A stretch of DNA of 51,791 bases, taken from an uncultured Collinsella sp. (GTDB lineage: Bacteria > Actinomycetota > Coriobacteriia > Coriobacteriales > Coriobacteriaceae). Of the stretch, positions 1 through 7,677 are shown in pieces. How positions within the stretch are numbered: position 1 is the first letter of the stretch; every line of letters starts with the position of its first letter. The notes beneath the pieces were generated by a model, which saw only the letters and a program-made list of their open reading frames with translations, ran no database searches and was not told where the DNA came from. Location of the stretch: NCBI GenBank assembly GCA_934654625.1, contig CAKUGM010000004.1, positions 1 through 51,791 of the forward strand. The letters are read 5' to 3'. Position numbers and translations under genes: made by a program.

Positions 1-982
1 CGTGCTTGTTGGCCATCTCGGAGATGTGCACCAGGCCCTCGATGCCCTCGCCCAGGTCGACGAAAGCGCCGAACGGCACGAGCTTGGTGACGGAGCCCTC
101 GACGATAGCGCCCACGGGGTACTTCTTGACGAGTGCGCGCCAAGGATCCTCGGTAGTCTGCTTGAGACCGAGGGAGATGCGCTCGCGGTTCAGATCGACG
201 TCGAGAACCTCGACCTCGACCTCCTGGCCGACCTTGACGACCTCGGAGGGGTGGTTAACGTGGTTCCAAGAGAGCTCGGAGATGTGGATCAGGCCGTCGA
301 TGCCACCGAGGTCCACAAATGCACCGAAGTCCACGATGGAGGAAACGGTGCCCTTGAGGCGCATGCCGCTCTTGAGCTTGGAGAGAATCTCGGAGCGCTC
401 GGCCTTGCGGGACTCCTCGAGCACCACGCGGCGGGACAGAACGACGTTGTTGCGGTTGCGGTCCATCTCGATGACGCGAGCCTCGATGGAAGTGTGCAGG
501 TAAGAGGTGAGATCCTTCACGCGACGCAGGTCCACGAGGGAGGCGGGCAGGAAGCCGCGCAGGCCGATGTCGAGGATAAGACCGCCCTTGACGACCTCGA
601 TGACCTCGCCCTCGACGTTCTCGCCGGAGTTGAACTTCTCCTCGATACGGTTCCAGGCGCGCTCGTACTCAGCACGACGCTTGGAGAGGACCATGCGGCC
701 CTCCTTGTCCTCTTTCTGGACAACCTGGGCCTCAACGGTATCGCCAAGAGCGACGATATCTGCAGGGTTGATATCCTTGCGGATAGAGAGCTCACGAACG
801 GGAATAACGCCCTCGGACTTGGAGTGAAGGTCTACCAGGACCTCATCGCGACCGATGGAAGCGACCGTACCGGTGACAAGGTCGCCCTCGTCAAAGGTGG
901 GAAGGTCGTTCAGGCTCTTCTCCATCTCGTCGTCCGCACCCTCATCCAGCGAAAAAACGGACGTGTTCTGAATCTCACTCAA
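1..982 (-). CDS. rpsA: 30S ribosomal protein S1, 3' end cut off by the window edge
   Basis: S1 binds mRNA and helps load it on the 30S subunit. The reverse strand reads open from a TTG at 980-982 to the window edge (about 327 codons), so the C-terminus is missing. After an acidic N-terminus (SEIQNTSVFSLDEGADDEME) come four successive S1/OB-fold repeats; phrases such as GLILDIGLRGFLPASLVD, GAFVDLGGIDGLIHISELSW and GAFVDLGEGIEGLVHISEMA are typical. The TTG start is preferred because GAAAGGGG lies just upstream and the reading frame begins with the usual S1 leader. A methionine-only start search would miss this gene. The plus-strand open frame over the same bases is a shadow of it. Confidence is high. 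Confidence 0.93.
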   Translation of the reverse strand, partial: MSEIQNTSVFSLDEGADDEMEKSLNDLPTFDEGDLVTGTVASIGRDEVLVDLHSKSEGVIPVRELSIRKDINPADIVALGDTVEAQVVQKEDKEGRMVLSKRRAEYERAWNRIEEKFNSGENVEGEVIEVVKGGLILDIGLRGFLPASLVDLRRVKDLTSYLHTSIEARVIEMDRNRNNVVLSRRVVLEESRKAERSEILSKLKSGMRLKGTVSSIVDFGAFVDLGGIDGLIHISELSWNHVNHPSEVVKVGQEVEVEVLDVDLNRERISLGLKQTTEDPWRALVKKYPVGAIVEGSVTKLVPFGAFVDLGEGIEGLVHISEMANKH

Positions 983-1130
983 AGGTGGACCCCTTTCGAA
1001 CTTACGGGGCCCCGATTGCAAGCCTGCAGATGTGCGGTAGGAACGGACAAAGAAGCCATCCGGCGCGCGCACCGTTTGGATATATCTCGGGGGCCAACAG
1101 ATACTGACGTGACGCTTATGCAATCACGAT

Positions 1131-1164
1131 GGTATAGGTTACGGTGAATCGGCTTTGATTTCAA
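1131..1164 (-). promoter_or_regulatory. candidate rpsA promoter
   Basis: Reading the minus strand, TTGAAA (1159-1164) is followed after 17 bases by TAACCT (1136-1141), which overlaps TATACC (1131-1136). The distance to the rpsA start is about 150 bases. The match is moderate and was found by eye. The rest of 983-1276 shows no gene. Confidence 0.3.
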
Positions 1165-1276
1165 GCGCGAACTGCCATTTTTTAGGCGTGTGGAGACTTT
1201 TCCGCAATACCTCTAATATGGGCGGTAGCAAGTTGTCGATGAGCGGTCAATGGTTTATTTCCCCCGTCTGGCCCGC

Positions 1277-2599
1277 CTAGCATTCGACTTGGGTCTTGCC
1301 GATCATGATATTGAGAATCTCCACGTCGGCGTCTTTCATGCCCACGCGGCCCACATAGCCCATGCTCGCGATCGTCTGTTCCACCGTGTCTTGGATCAGG
1401 CCCTCGCCCGCGCGGAAGCCGCGGCCCTGCATGGCCATGTCGTGGCCGAGAATCGCCGCATCGACCGCAGCCGAGATCTTGGCGGCACAGCTCGCCTTAG
1501 CGCCGTCGCACACGATACCGCCGACGTTGCCCAGCGTGTTGGAGACGGTAGCGCCCACCTGTTCGCGCGTGCCCCCGCACAGCCACGTGATCGCCGCGCC
1601 CGCACCGCAAGCGGCGCAGATGGCACCGCAGAAGGCGGAAAGGGAGCCGATGTAGCTCTTAACATGCACGGCGATGAGGTCCGACAACATGACGGCACGC
1701 ACCAGCCGCTCGTGATCGCAACGCAAAAACTCAGCGTACTCCATGACGGGAAGAGAGCAGGTGATACCCTGATTGCCCGACCCGCACACGATGACCACCG
1801 GAAGCGCACAGCCGTTCATGCGAGCATCCGAACCGGCTGCGGCGCGAGCGCGAGCGCGACAAGCGACATCGGCGGCACGTGCCCCCAGCAGGGTGCACCC
1901 CACCTCTGCTCCCCAGGAATGGGCAAGACCCTCGGCGCTGATGGCGCCGTTGAGCTCGATTTGGCGCTCGACCGCCTCGCGCGCGGCGTCGATATCACCG
2001 GATTCGACGAAATCGACGATAGACTCCACGGTCATGGGCGCCTCGGCGCTATCGGCGGCGCGCTCCGCCACCACGCGCTCGGCGCAGGCCGCGCACTCCC
2101 CCGCCGACTTGCCGCATACGGGAATCCCGTCCAGGGTATGGCATGTCACGTTGGTGTGATGGTCGATGATCTCGACAACGGCGACATGGCTGCCGTACGT
2201 AGCCGTCACCTTGATATATAGGTTCGGGACACCCTCGACCAGCGAGACGGTGCAGTACGAGGGATTGGCCAGCAGCTCACCCGCGCGTGCACGGGAGGTG
2301 CCGTCCACGCTCTCCAGCACCTCGAGAGCGCTTTTCGGGTCGCCGCCCACGGCGCCCAGAACGGCAGCCGCCTCGATGCCGCGCATGCCGCCCGAATTGG
2401 GCACCGTCACGCTCTTGACGTTTTTGATGATATTGCCGGAGCAGGCGACATCCATATGCTCGGGCTCGCCGCACAGAGCCTGGCTCGCCAGCGACGCGGC
2501 GTAGGCGACGGCAATGGGTTCGGTACAGCCGAGGGCGCAGACAAGCTCCCGATTGAGGGTCTCGCAATACGCAGCATCACGGATGGAATCGACAGGCAT
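1277..2599 (-). CDS. cyuA: L-cysteine desulfidase / UPF0597 (CyuA/YhaM) family
   Basis: Predicted cytoplasmic iron-sulfur enzyme of 440 residues that degrades L-cysteine to pyruvate, ammonia and sulfide; the fold is related to the iron-sulfur serine dehydratases. Visible family features are GCTEPIA near residues 24-30 (Cys25 a likely cluster ligand), SGNIIKNVKSVTVPNSGG around 54-71, CGSGNQGI near 285, and two late cysteine-rich stretches, FCGAICAACGAG and CDGAKASC. The length matches the family (about 436 in E. coli). The start is the second of two close ATGs, because AAGGAG sits six bases ahead of it; an upstream extension to 2770 has no ribosome binding site. It stands alone between the ndk terminator and rpsA. 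An L-serine dehydratase-like activity cannot be excluded. Confidence 0.85.
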   Translation of the reverse strand: MPVDSIRDAAYCETLNRELVCALGCTEPIAVAYAASLASQALCGEPEHMDVACSGNIIKNVKSVTVPNSGGMRGIEAAAVLGAVGGDPKSALEVLESVDGTSRARAGELLANPSYCTVSLVEGVPNLYIKVTATYGSHVAVVEIIDHHTNVTCHTLDGIPVCGKSAGECAACAERVVAERAADSAEAPMTVESIVDFVESGDIDAAREAVERQIELNGAISAEGLAHSWGAEVGCTLLGARAADVACRARARAAAGSDARMNGCALPVVIVCGSGNQGITCSLPVMEYAEFLRCDHERLVRAVMLSDLIAVHVKSYIGSLSAFCGAICAACGAGAAITWLCGGTREQVGATVSNTLGNVGGIVCDGAKASCAAKISAAVDAAILGHDMAMQGRGFRAGEGLIQDTVEQTIASMGYVGRVGMKDADVEILNIMIGKTQVEC

Positions 2600-2657
2600 G
2601 CCCATCTCCTTAATTTGGTTCCTGGGACACAGGTCCAAAACAACGAACGTCTCATGG

Positions 2658-2686
2658 TCATTAGCATTTGATAACAATCGGGGCAA
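2658..2686 (-). promoter_or_regulatory. candidate promoter of the cysteine desulfidase gene
   Basis: On the minus strand TTGCCC (2681-2686), a 17-base spacer and TAATGA (2658-2663) lie about 60 bases ahead of the chosen start and just downstream of the ndk terminator. Moderate match only. Confidence 0.3.
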
Positions 2687-2728
2687 AACCGCAAGTCGCC
2701 CTGCGACGGGCGGTAAGGACCCACGATG

Positions 2729-2759
2729 AAAAAGCGCCGCGGATGCGACTCCGCGGCGC
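2729..2759 (-). terminator. rho-independent terminator of ndk
   Basis: A perfect 10-bp stem (2734-2743 with 2750-2759, arm GCGCCGCGGA) with a 6-base loop is followed on the minus strand by TTTTT. It lies 40 bases past the ndk stop. Confidence 0.85.
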
Positions 2760-2797
2760 CCATGCCACACGCTAACAGCCCTGAGGAGCCGAGTTGC

Positions 2798-3202
2798 TTA
2801 GCCAAAGAAACGTTCGATCTCGATTCCGGCGTTCTCGACGCAATCGGAGCCGTGGATCACGTTGGCATCGACATCGACGGCAAAATCGCCGCGAATGGTG
2901 CCGGGGGCGGCATCGAGTGGATTGGTGGCGCCCATGAGGGTGCGCATTTTAGCCACGGCCGAGGGCCCCGAAACTATCATCTTGACGACGGGACCGCTGG
3001 TCATGAAATCGCACAGGCCGCCGAAGAACGGCTTGTCGGCCAGATGGGCGTAGTGCTCCTCGACCGTCGGACGGTCGAGGACGCCCATCTCCATGCGTTC
3101 GATGGCAAGACCGCTGCGCTCGATGCGCATAACGATCTCGCCGATCTTGCGATCGCGCACGGCGTCGGGCTTGATCATGATAAATGTCTTCTCGATAGCC
3201 AT
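2798..3202 (-). CDS. ndk: nucleoside diphosphate kinase
   Basis: Transfers the gamma phosphate between nucleoside triphosphates and diphosphates through a phosphohistidine, balancing NTP pools. At 134 residues it has the usual family length. KTFIMIKPDAV opens the ferredoxin-like fold, and the active-site signature NVIHGSD places the catalytic histidine at about residue 117; NPLDAAPGTIRGDF precedes it, as expected. The start is supported by GAAAGG eight bases upstream. The gene is monocistronic, with its own terminator directly downstream. Nothing unusual was seen. Confidence 0.97.
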   Translation of the reverse strand: MAIEKTFIMIKPDAVRDRKIGEIVMRIERSGLAIERMEMGVLDRPTVEEHYAHLADKPFFGGLCDFMTSGPVVKMIVSGPSAVAKMRTLMGATNPLDAAPGTIRGDFAVDVDANVIHGSDCVENAGIEIERFFG

Positions 3203-3620
3203 AGTCTGAGCCTTTCAAGTAGGTTGGTGCGTGCCCGCATGCGCTTAGGCACCCGGGTGGACCGCATCGCAGCAGAGCTCCATCCGAACGAGCAAACAAC
3301 CGTTTGCTGCGCGTTCGATATATATAACCCCCTGCCTTCGAAGCCCGACCAGCCTACCATCAGTCCAATCGTTCAAGGCAATCAAGCGAGTGAAGTGCCG
3401 CTTACCGCCCGTGAACGTACTATTTCATAAGCCGTCCAAAGGTCCCACAAGAGTTCTCCGCAACTTGAACACCGCATATCAAACCCAAACGATGAGGCAC
3501 GATAGAACAGCGCACCGTCGCGATTTCGCGCATGTCGTTCCTACCAAAAAGAGGTGCCCACGCAGCTGCGCCAGGCACCTCAAATAGAATCGATAGGATC
3601 CCGATGGACGGTATAGGCCC
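3203..3620. other. intergenic region between argH and ndk, no gene seen
   Basis: This 418-base stretch separates two minus-strand genes. It holds the argH terminator (3546-3581) and an AT-rich run (TATATATA near 3318-3325) that could be the ndk -10 region, though no good -35 was found. No coding region with a plausible start was recognised on either strand. Confidence 0.5.
3546..3581 (-). terminator. rho-independent terminator of argH
   Basis: GAGGTGCC (3551-3558) pairs perfectly with GGCACCTC (3574-3581). The 15-base loop contains an inner GCAGCTGC palindrome. On the minus strand the stem is followed by TTTTT, 39 bases past the argH stop. Confidence 0.8.
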
Positions 3621-5051
3621 CTAGTTTGCCCCATGCCCCATCTCGACAACAGGGGTCAGGCCGGACAGCTTGGCCTCGTCGCGAGAAAGCTGCTCCTGGG
3701 CGCAAGCGAGTTGCTCGGCCACGGCCGCAGGGGCCGTACCGCCCTCGGTGGTGCGCGCCGCCACGATCGAGGGGATATCGAGTGCCTCGGTAATATCGCG
3801 CTCGAACAGCGAACTTGCCTCTTGGAACACTTCAAAAGGAAGGTCTTCGAGGTTGCAGCCGCGCTTTTCGCAGGTAAGGACCAAATGGCCCACGACGGCG
3901 TGCGCCTCGCGGAACGGCAGGCCGCGCTTAGCCAGGTAGTCGGCAACGTCGGTTGCGGCAAGGTGACCCACCCCACACTCACGGCGCATGGCATCCTCGT
4001 TGACCGTCCAGGTCTCGATCATGCCAGCCATGACCGAGAGACACTGCATGAGGGTATGGGCGGTATCGAGCGCGCCCTCCTTATCCTCCTGAAGGTCCTT
4101 GTTGTAGGCAAGCGGAAGGCCCTTCATGGTCACGAGCAGCTGGGTGAGGTTGCCGTACACGCGACCGCTCTTGCCACGGATAAGCTCGGCAAAATCGGGA
4201 TTCTTCTTCTGCGGCATGATGGACGAGCCCGTGGAGTAGCTGTCGGAAAGCGTGATGAAGCCAAACTCGGATGTGGACCACAAGACGATCTCTTCGGAAA
4301 GGCGCGAGAGATGCATGGCCATCACGGAGCCTGCGTAATGCAGATCGAGCAGGAAATCGCGATCGGACACGGCGTCGAGCGAGTTGGGGATCACGCGCGA
4401 GAACCCGAGCTCGGCAGCGGTCATCTGACGGTCGAGCGGATAGGTGGTGCCCGCCAGTGCCGCAGCTCCCAAGGGCGAAGCGTCAGCCGCGTCGAACGCG
4501 GCAGCGAGACGCTGAAAGTCGCGGGTAAACATCCAGGCATAGGCAAGCAGATGATGCGAGAAGAGCACAGGCTGCGCATGCTGCAGATGCGTATATCCGG
4601 GCAAGATCACATCGGCGTACTTCTGCGCCGCGGCAATCAGGACCTGGCGAAGATGGAGATTCGCCTCCATAAGCTCCTTGGCCAAAGCCTTGCAGCCAAG
4701 GCGCGTGTCGGTCGCCACTTGGTCATTGCGCGAGCGGCCCGTATGGAGACGCTTGCCCGCCTCGCCGATGCGTCGCGTGAGCTCGGACTCGATGGACATG
4801 TGAATGTCCTCGTCGTTGATATCGAACGTAAAGTGGCCGGCGTCGATATCGGCGCCGATCGCGTCGAGTCCCGAACAGATCGCCTGGGCATCATCCTGGC
4901 TGATGATTCCCTGTGCCGCGAGCATCTTGGCATGAGCCTTGGAACCCGCGATGTCCTGACGGTACAGGTGCTTGTCGACCGGCAACGATGCACCGAACTC
5001 CTGCGTGACCTGCGCCACGCCACCCTCAAAACGGCCTCCCCACAACGCCAT
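3621..5051 (-). CDS. argH: argininosuccinate lyase
   Basis: Cleaves argininosuccinate to arginine and fumarate, the last step of arginine synthesis. The protein is 476 residues. It begins MALWGGRFEGG, contains HTGRSRNDQVATD near residue 110, and carries the fumarase-superfamily signature GSSIMPQKKNPD, the flexible loop with the catalytic serine. The start is taken at the ATG preceded by GAGGAGG six bases away; a five-residue longer form has no such site. It lies downstream of argG but a strong hairpin terminator separates them, so either readthrough or a separate promoter must supply argH. Confidence 0.97.
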   Translation of the reverse strand: MALWGGRFEGGVAQVTQEFGASLPVDKHLYRQDIAGSKAHAKMLAAQGIISQDDAQAICSGLDAIGADIDAGHFTFDINDEDIHMSIESELTRRIGEAGKRLHTGRSRNDQVATDTRLGCKALAKELMEANLHLRQVLIAAAQKYADVILPGYTHLQHAQPVLFSHHLLAYAWMFTRDFQRLAAAFDAADASPLGAAALAGTTYPLDRQMTAAELGFSRVIPNSLDAVSDRDFLLDLHYAGSVMAMHLSRLSEEIVLWSTSEFGFITLSDSYSTGSSIMPQKKNPDFAELIRGKSGRVYGNLTQLLVTMKGLPLAYNKDLQEDKEGALDTAHTLMQCLSVMAGMIETWTVNEDAMRRECGVGHLAATDVADYLAKRGLPFREAHAVVGHLVLTCEKRGCNLEDLPFEVFQEASSLFERDITEALDIPSIVAARTTEGGTAPAAVAEQLACAQEQLSRDEAKLSGLTPVVEMGHGAN

Positions 5052-5094
5052 GGGAAACCTCCTCAAATCGATTTTAAACAGCTTTAGTGTATAG

Positions 5095-5133
5095 AAAAAA
5101 GCGACGTCGCAGCTCGTGGGCTGCGACGTCGCT
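5095..5133 (-). terminator. strong hairpin terminator between argG and argH
   Basis: A perfect 14-bp stem (5100-5113 with 5120-5133; arm AGCGACGTCGCAGC) with a 6-base loop is followed on the minus strand by a run of six T. It also has an A-rich far side and so could work in both directions. It sits inside what would otherwise be an argGH operon. Confidence 0.85.
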
Positions 5134-5167
5134 AAAAAGGTGCACTACTGCCGGCACCCGCCTTATG

Positions 5168-6388
5168 CTAGGCGAGCTTGGAGCCCGGACCCTGAACCTT
5201 GGACCAGGTCTTGAGCGAAAGCGTGTCGAGATAGATGAAGCCAGCGGCGCTCTTCTCGTCAAACGTGGTGTCGCGGTCATAGGTGGCCAGACCGTAATCG
5301 TAGAGCGAATACGGGGACTTGCGGCCCACGATGGTGAGGTTGCCCTTGAAGAACTTGAGGCGCACGGTACCGGTCACGAACTTCTGGGTCTCGTCCATGA
5401 AGGCGTCGAGAGCCGCCTTGAGGGGGCTGAACCACTTGCCGTTGTAGACGGTCGTAGCCCACTGCTGTTCAAGCGCGAACTTGGCGCGCAGCACGTCGCC
5501 CTCGACGGTCAGGTCCTCAAGCGCCTTATGCGCCTGAAGGATCGTCAGGGCAGCCGGGACCTCATAGCACTCGCGGGACTTCAGGCCTACGAGACGATCC
5601 TCGACAAGGTCGAGACGGCCAAAGCCGTTGTCGCCGGCGATCTTGTTGAGCTTGATGATGAGCTCGGAGAGCTTCATCTGCTCGCCATCGATGGACACGG
5701 GCTTGCCAGCCTCGAAGCCGATCTCCACGTAGGTGGGGGTATCGGGAGTATCCTCGGGGCTCTTGGTCATCGTCCACGCATCATCGAGAGGCTCGTTCCA
5801 GGGATCCTCCATGTGACCGCACTCGATAGCGCGACCCCACAGGTTGTCGTCGATGGAGTAGGGGTTGTCGTTAGCGCCCTCGGGAACGGGGATGCCGTGC
5901 TCGTGGGCATAGGCGACCTCGTCCGGACGGCACTTGAGGTCCCACTCGCGCACAGGGGCGATGACCTTGAGGTCGGGGTCGAGTGCGAGCACGCCGGCCT
6001 CGAAACGAACCTGGTCGTTACCCTTGCCGGTGCAGCCGTGGGCCACGTAGGTGGCGCCGTACTCGTGAGCGACCTCGACGAGCTTCGCGGCAAGCAGCGG
6101 GCGCGAAAGAGCGCTCAGCAGCGGATATTTGTTTTCATACATGGAATTTGCGGCGATGGCGTGAGTGAGGTACTCATCGGAGAACTCATCGCGCAAGTCG
6201 AGCACCTTGCAGTCGAGAACGCCAAGGTCGAGAGCCTTTTGACGCTTCTTCTCGAGACCGGTCTCCTCCTGACCGACGTTACCACACACGCAGATGACGT
6301 CGAGGTTCTTCTCCTCCTGCAGCCACTTGACGCAGACGGAGGTGTCGAGACCGCCAGAATAAGCCAGTACTACCTTTTCCTTGCTCAT
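5168..6388 (-). CDS. argG: argininosuccinate synthase
   Basis: Joins citrulline and aspartate with ATP hydrolysis to AMP, giving argininosuccinate. The 406-residue protein starts MSKEKVVLAYSGGLDTS, the N-type ATP pyrophosphatase P-loop (residues 9-17), and carries the family stretches YVAHGCTGKGNDQVRFE and the substrate-binding TYVEIGFEAGKPV. GAAAGGAAG lies six bases before the start. No other arg genes are in view, so citrulline synthesis must be encoded elsewhere or citrulline taken up. Confidence 0.97.
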   Translation of the reverse strand: MSKEKVVLAYSGGLDTSVCVKWLQEEKNLDVICVCGNVGQEETGLEKKRQKALDLGVLDCKVLDLRDEFSDEYLTHAIAANSMYENKYPLLSALSRPLLAAKLVEVAHEYGATYVAHGCTGKGNDQVRFEAGVLALDPDLKVIAPVREWDLKCRPDEVAYAHEHGIPVPEGANDNPYSIDDNLWGRAIECGHMEDPWNEPLDDAWTMTKSPEDTPDTPTYVEIGFEAGKPVSIDGEQMKLSELIIKLNKIAGDNGFGRLDLVEDRLVGLKSRECYEVPAALTILQAHKALEDLTVEGDVLRAKFALEQQWATTVYNGKWFSPLKAALDAFMDETQKFVTGTVRLKFFKGNLTIVGRKSPYSLYDYGLATYDRDTTFDEKSAAGFIYLDTLSLKTWSKVQGPGSKLA

Positions 6389-6464
6389 GTTTGCTTCCTT
6401 TCACCCTTGATAGCTATTGGAGCAACGAATATGTCCGCGAGCCGTTCGAAGACCCGCGCTATTT

Positions 6465-6510
6465 GTTATAGCAGCTTCTCGACCTTCTCGACACGCGATA
6501 TGAATAAAAT
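6465..6510 (-). promoter_or_regulatory. possible argG promoter with an ARG-box-like half site
   Basis: TATAAC lies at 6465-6470 on the minus strand, and the top strand at 6499-6510 reads TATGAATAAAAT, which resembles one half of an ArgR operator. No good -35 and no clear second half site were found, so this is weak. Confidence 0.2.
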
Positions 6511-6665
6511 CGCGCAAAAACGCATCGCCGCCGCTTCTTCGAAACGCTCTACCTGCCCTACTCCGAAATGCGCCTCCCCATCAATGAACATCGTGTAACA
6601 CGGCGGAAACAAAGAATCGATGCGTTGGCTATACTGGGCGCATTCGAATCGAACGAGAGGACACC

Positions 6666-7508
6666 ATGCTGCCAGACTATCTCCAGGACCCCAACCTCGG
6701 CAACATCAAGCTGCTCGCCGTCGATATGGACAAGACGCTTCTTACCGACGATCGCGGATTCCCCGAGGGCCTCTTCGAGCGCCTCGACGCACTTTGCAAG
6801 GCAGGCGTGGTCTTTTGTCCCGCAAGCGGACGACCGGCGCCCAAGCTGCAGGAGATGTTCTCCACGCACGTGCATGAGCTTGCCTTCTGCTCCGATAACG
6901 GGGCCTGCGCCATATGGCGTGACGAATACGTCTTTCGCGATCTGCTCGACCACGACCTCTACCGCGAGGTGCTGAACTTCGCCGCACGGCGCGGCGACTG
7001 CGCTTGCGTACTGTGCGCCTTCGACCACGTCTATATGCTCAAGCGCGACCGCGAGCACGCGGGCGAGGTGGGCGTCTACTACGAGCAGATCATCTTCGTC
7101 GACTCGTTTGACGAGGTGGATGCCGACGCCAACAAGATCAGCCTGTTCTTCCCCGCCTGGGATGCCGAACCCGCCTACGAGAACGTATACGGTCCTTCCT
7201 TTAGCGACCGCCTGTACATCACCAACGCCGGACGCGAATGGATCGACTTCATGAATATCGGCGTCGATAAGGGCTCGGGCGTGGCGCACCTGTGCACGCA
7301 GCTTGACATCGACGAGGCAGACGCCGCAGCCGTGGGCGATACCTATAACGATATCCCCATGCTCGAGCGCGTGGGTCACGGTTTTATCGTTGCAAACGCG
7401 GAATCGCATATGGAGGAGCACGCCTCCTGGCGCGTGCCCAGCAACAACGACGCCGGCGTCCTCGCCCTTATCGACGCGATCGTCGCCGCAAAGAAGGACC
7501 AGGCATAG
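6666..7508 (+). CDS. HAD-family (Cof-type) hydrolase
   Basis: Predicted cytoplasmic phosphatase of 280 residues acting on small phosphorylated metabolites; the substrate is unknown. Motif I is DMDKTLL (nucleophile Asp20, acid/base Asp22), motif II is the serine of PASGRP near residue 56, and motif III/IV is GDTYNDIPML near 222. The large insertion between motifs II and III is the C2 cap of the Cof/YbiV subfamily. GAGAGGA precedes the ATG, and TATACT at 6630-6635 is a possible -10 element. It is divergent from argG and convergent with polA. Confidence 0.85.
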   Translation: MLPDYLQDPNLGNIKLLAVDMDKTLLTDDRGFPEGLFERLDALCKAGVVFCPASGRPAPKLQEMFSTHVHELAFCSDNGACAIWRDEYVFRDLLDHDLYREVLNFAARRGDCACVLCAFDHVYMLKRDREHAGEVGVYYEQIIFVDSFDEVDADANKISLFFPAWDAEPAYENVYGPSFSDRLYITNAGREWIDFMNIGVDKGSGVAHLCTQLDIDEADAAAVGDTYNDIPMLERVGHGFIVANAESHMEEHASWRVPSNNDAGVLALIDAIVAAKKDQA

Positions 7509-7570
7509 AAAACCAGCCATGAAGGGGCGACGCCCCGGCACAAACCTGCCGCCCCCGTTCACCGGCACGC

Positions 7571-7640
7571 GAAAACCCACGCAGAAACGTTCGCTTCCCC
7601 CTCTCTCGGGACAAAAGTTGACGTTTGTGCGTGGGTTTTC
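7571..7640. terminator. long inverted repeat between convergent genes, probable bidirectional terminator
   Basis: The 20-base arm at 7571-7590 (starting GAAAACCCACGC) pairs with 7621-7640 at 19 of 20 positions across a 30-base loop. In both directions the 3' arm ends GTGGGTTTTC, so a short U run lies inside the stem base. Its position between the ends of the HAD gene and polA fits a shared terminator. Confidence 0.5.
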
Positions 7641-7677
7641 CTTACATCCGCCCCGCCTGGTGGAGTGCAATCGCTAC

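Noticed and set aside
2..1147. 381-codon plus-strand open frame at the window start
   Set aside because: It is antisense to rpsA, whose S1 repeats are unmistakable on the minus strand from a TTG start.
6499..6510. ARG-box-like half site upstream of argG
   Set aside because: Only one half is visible and it is far from a good promoter; kept only as a weak feature, not as a finding.
3633..6598. Two long plus-strand open frames opposite argH and argG
   Set aside because: Both are mirror frames of conserved arginine genes and resemble no protein family.
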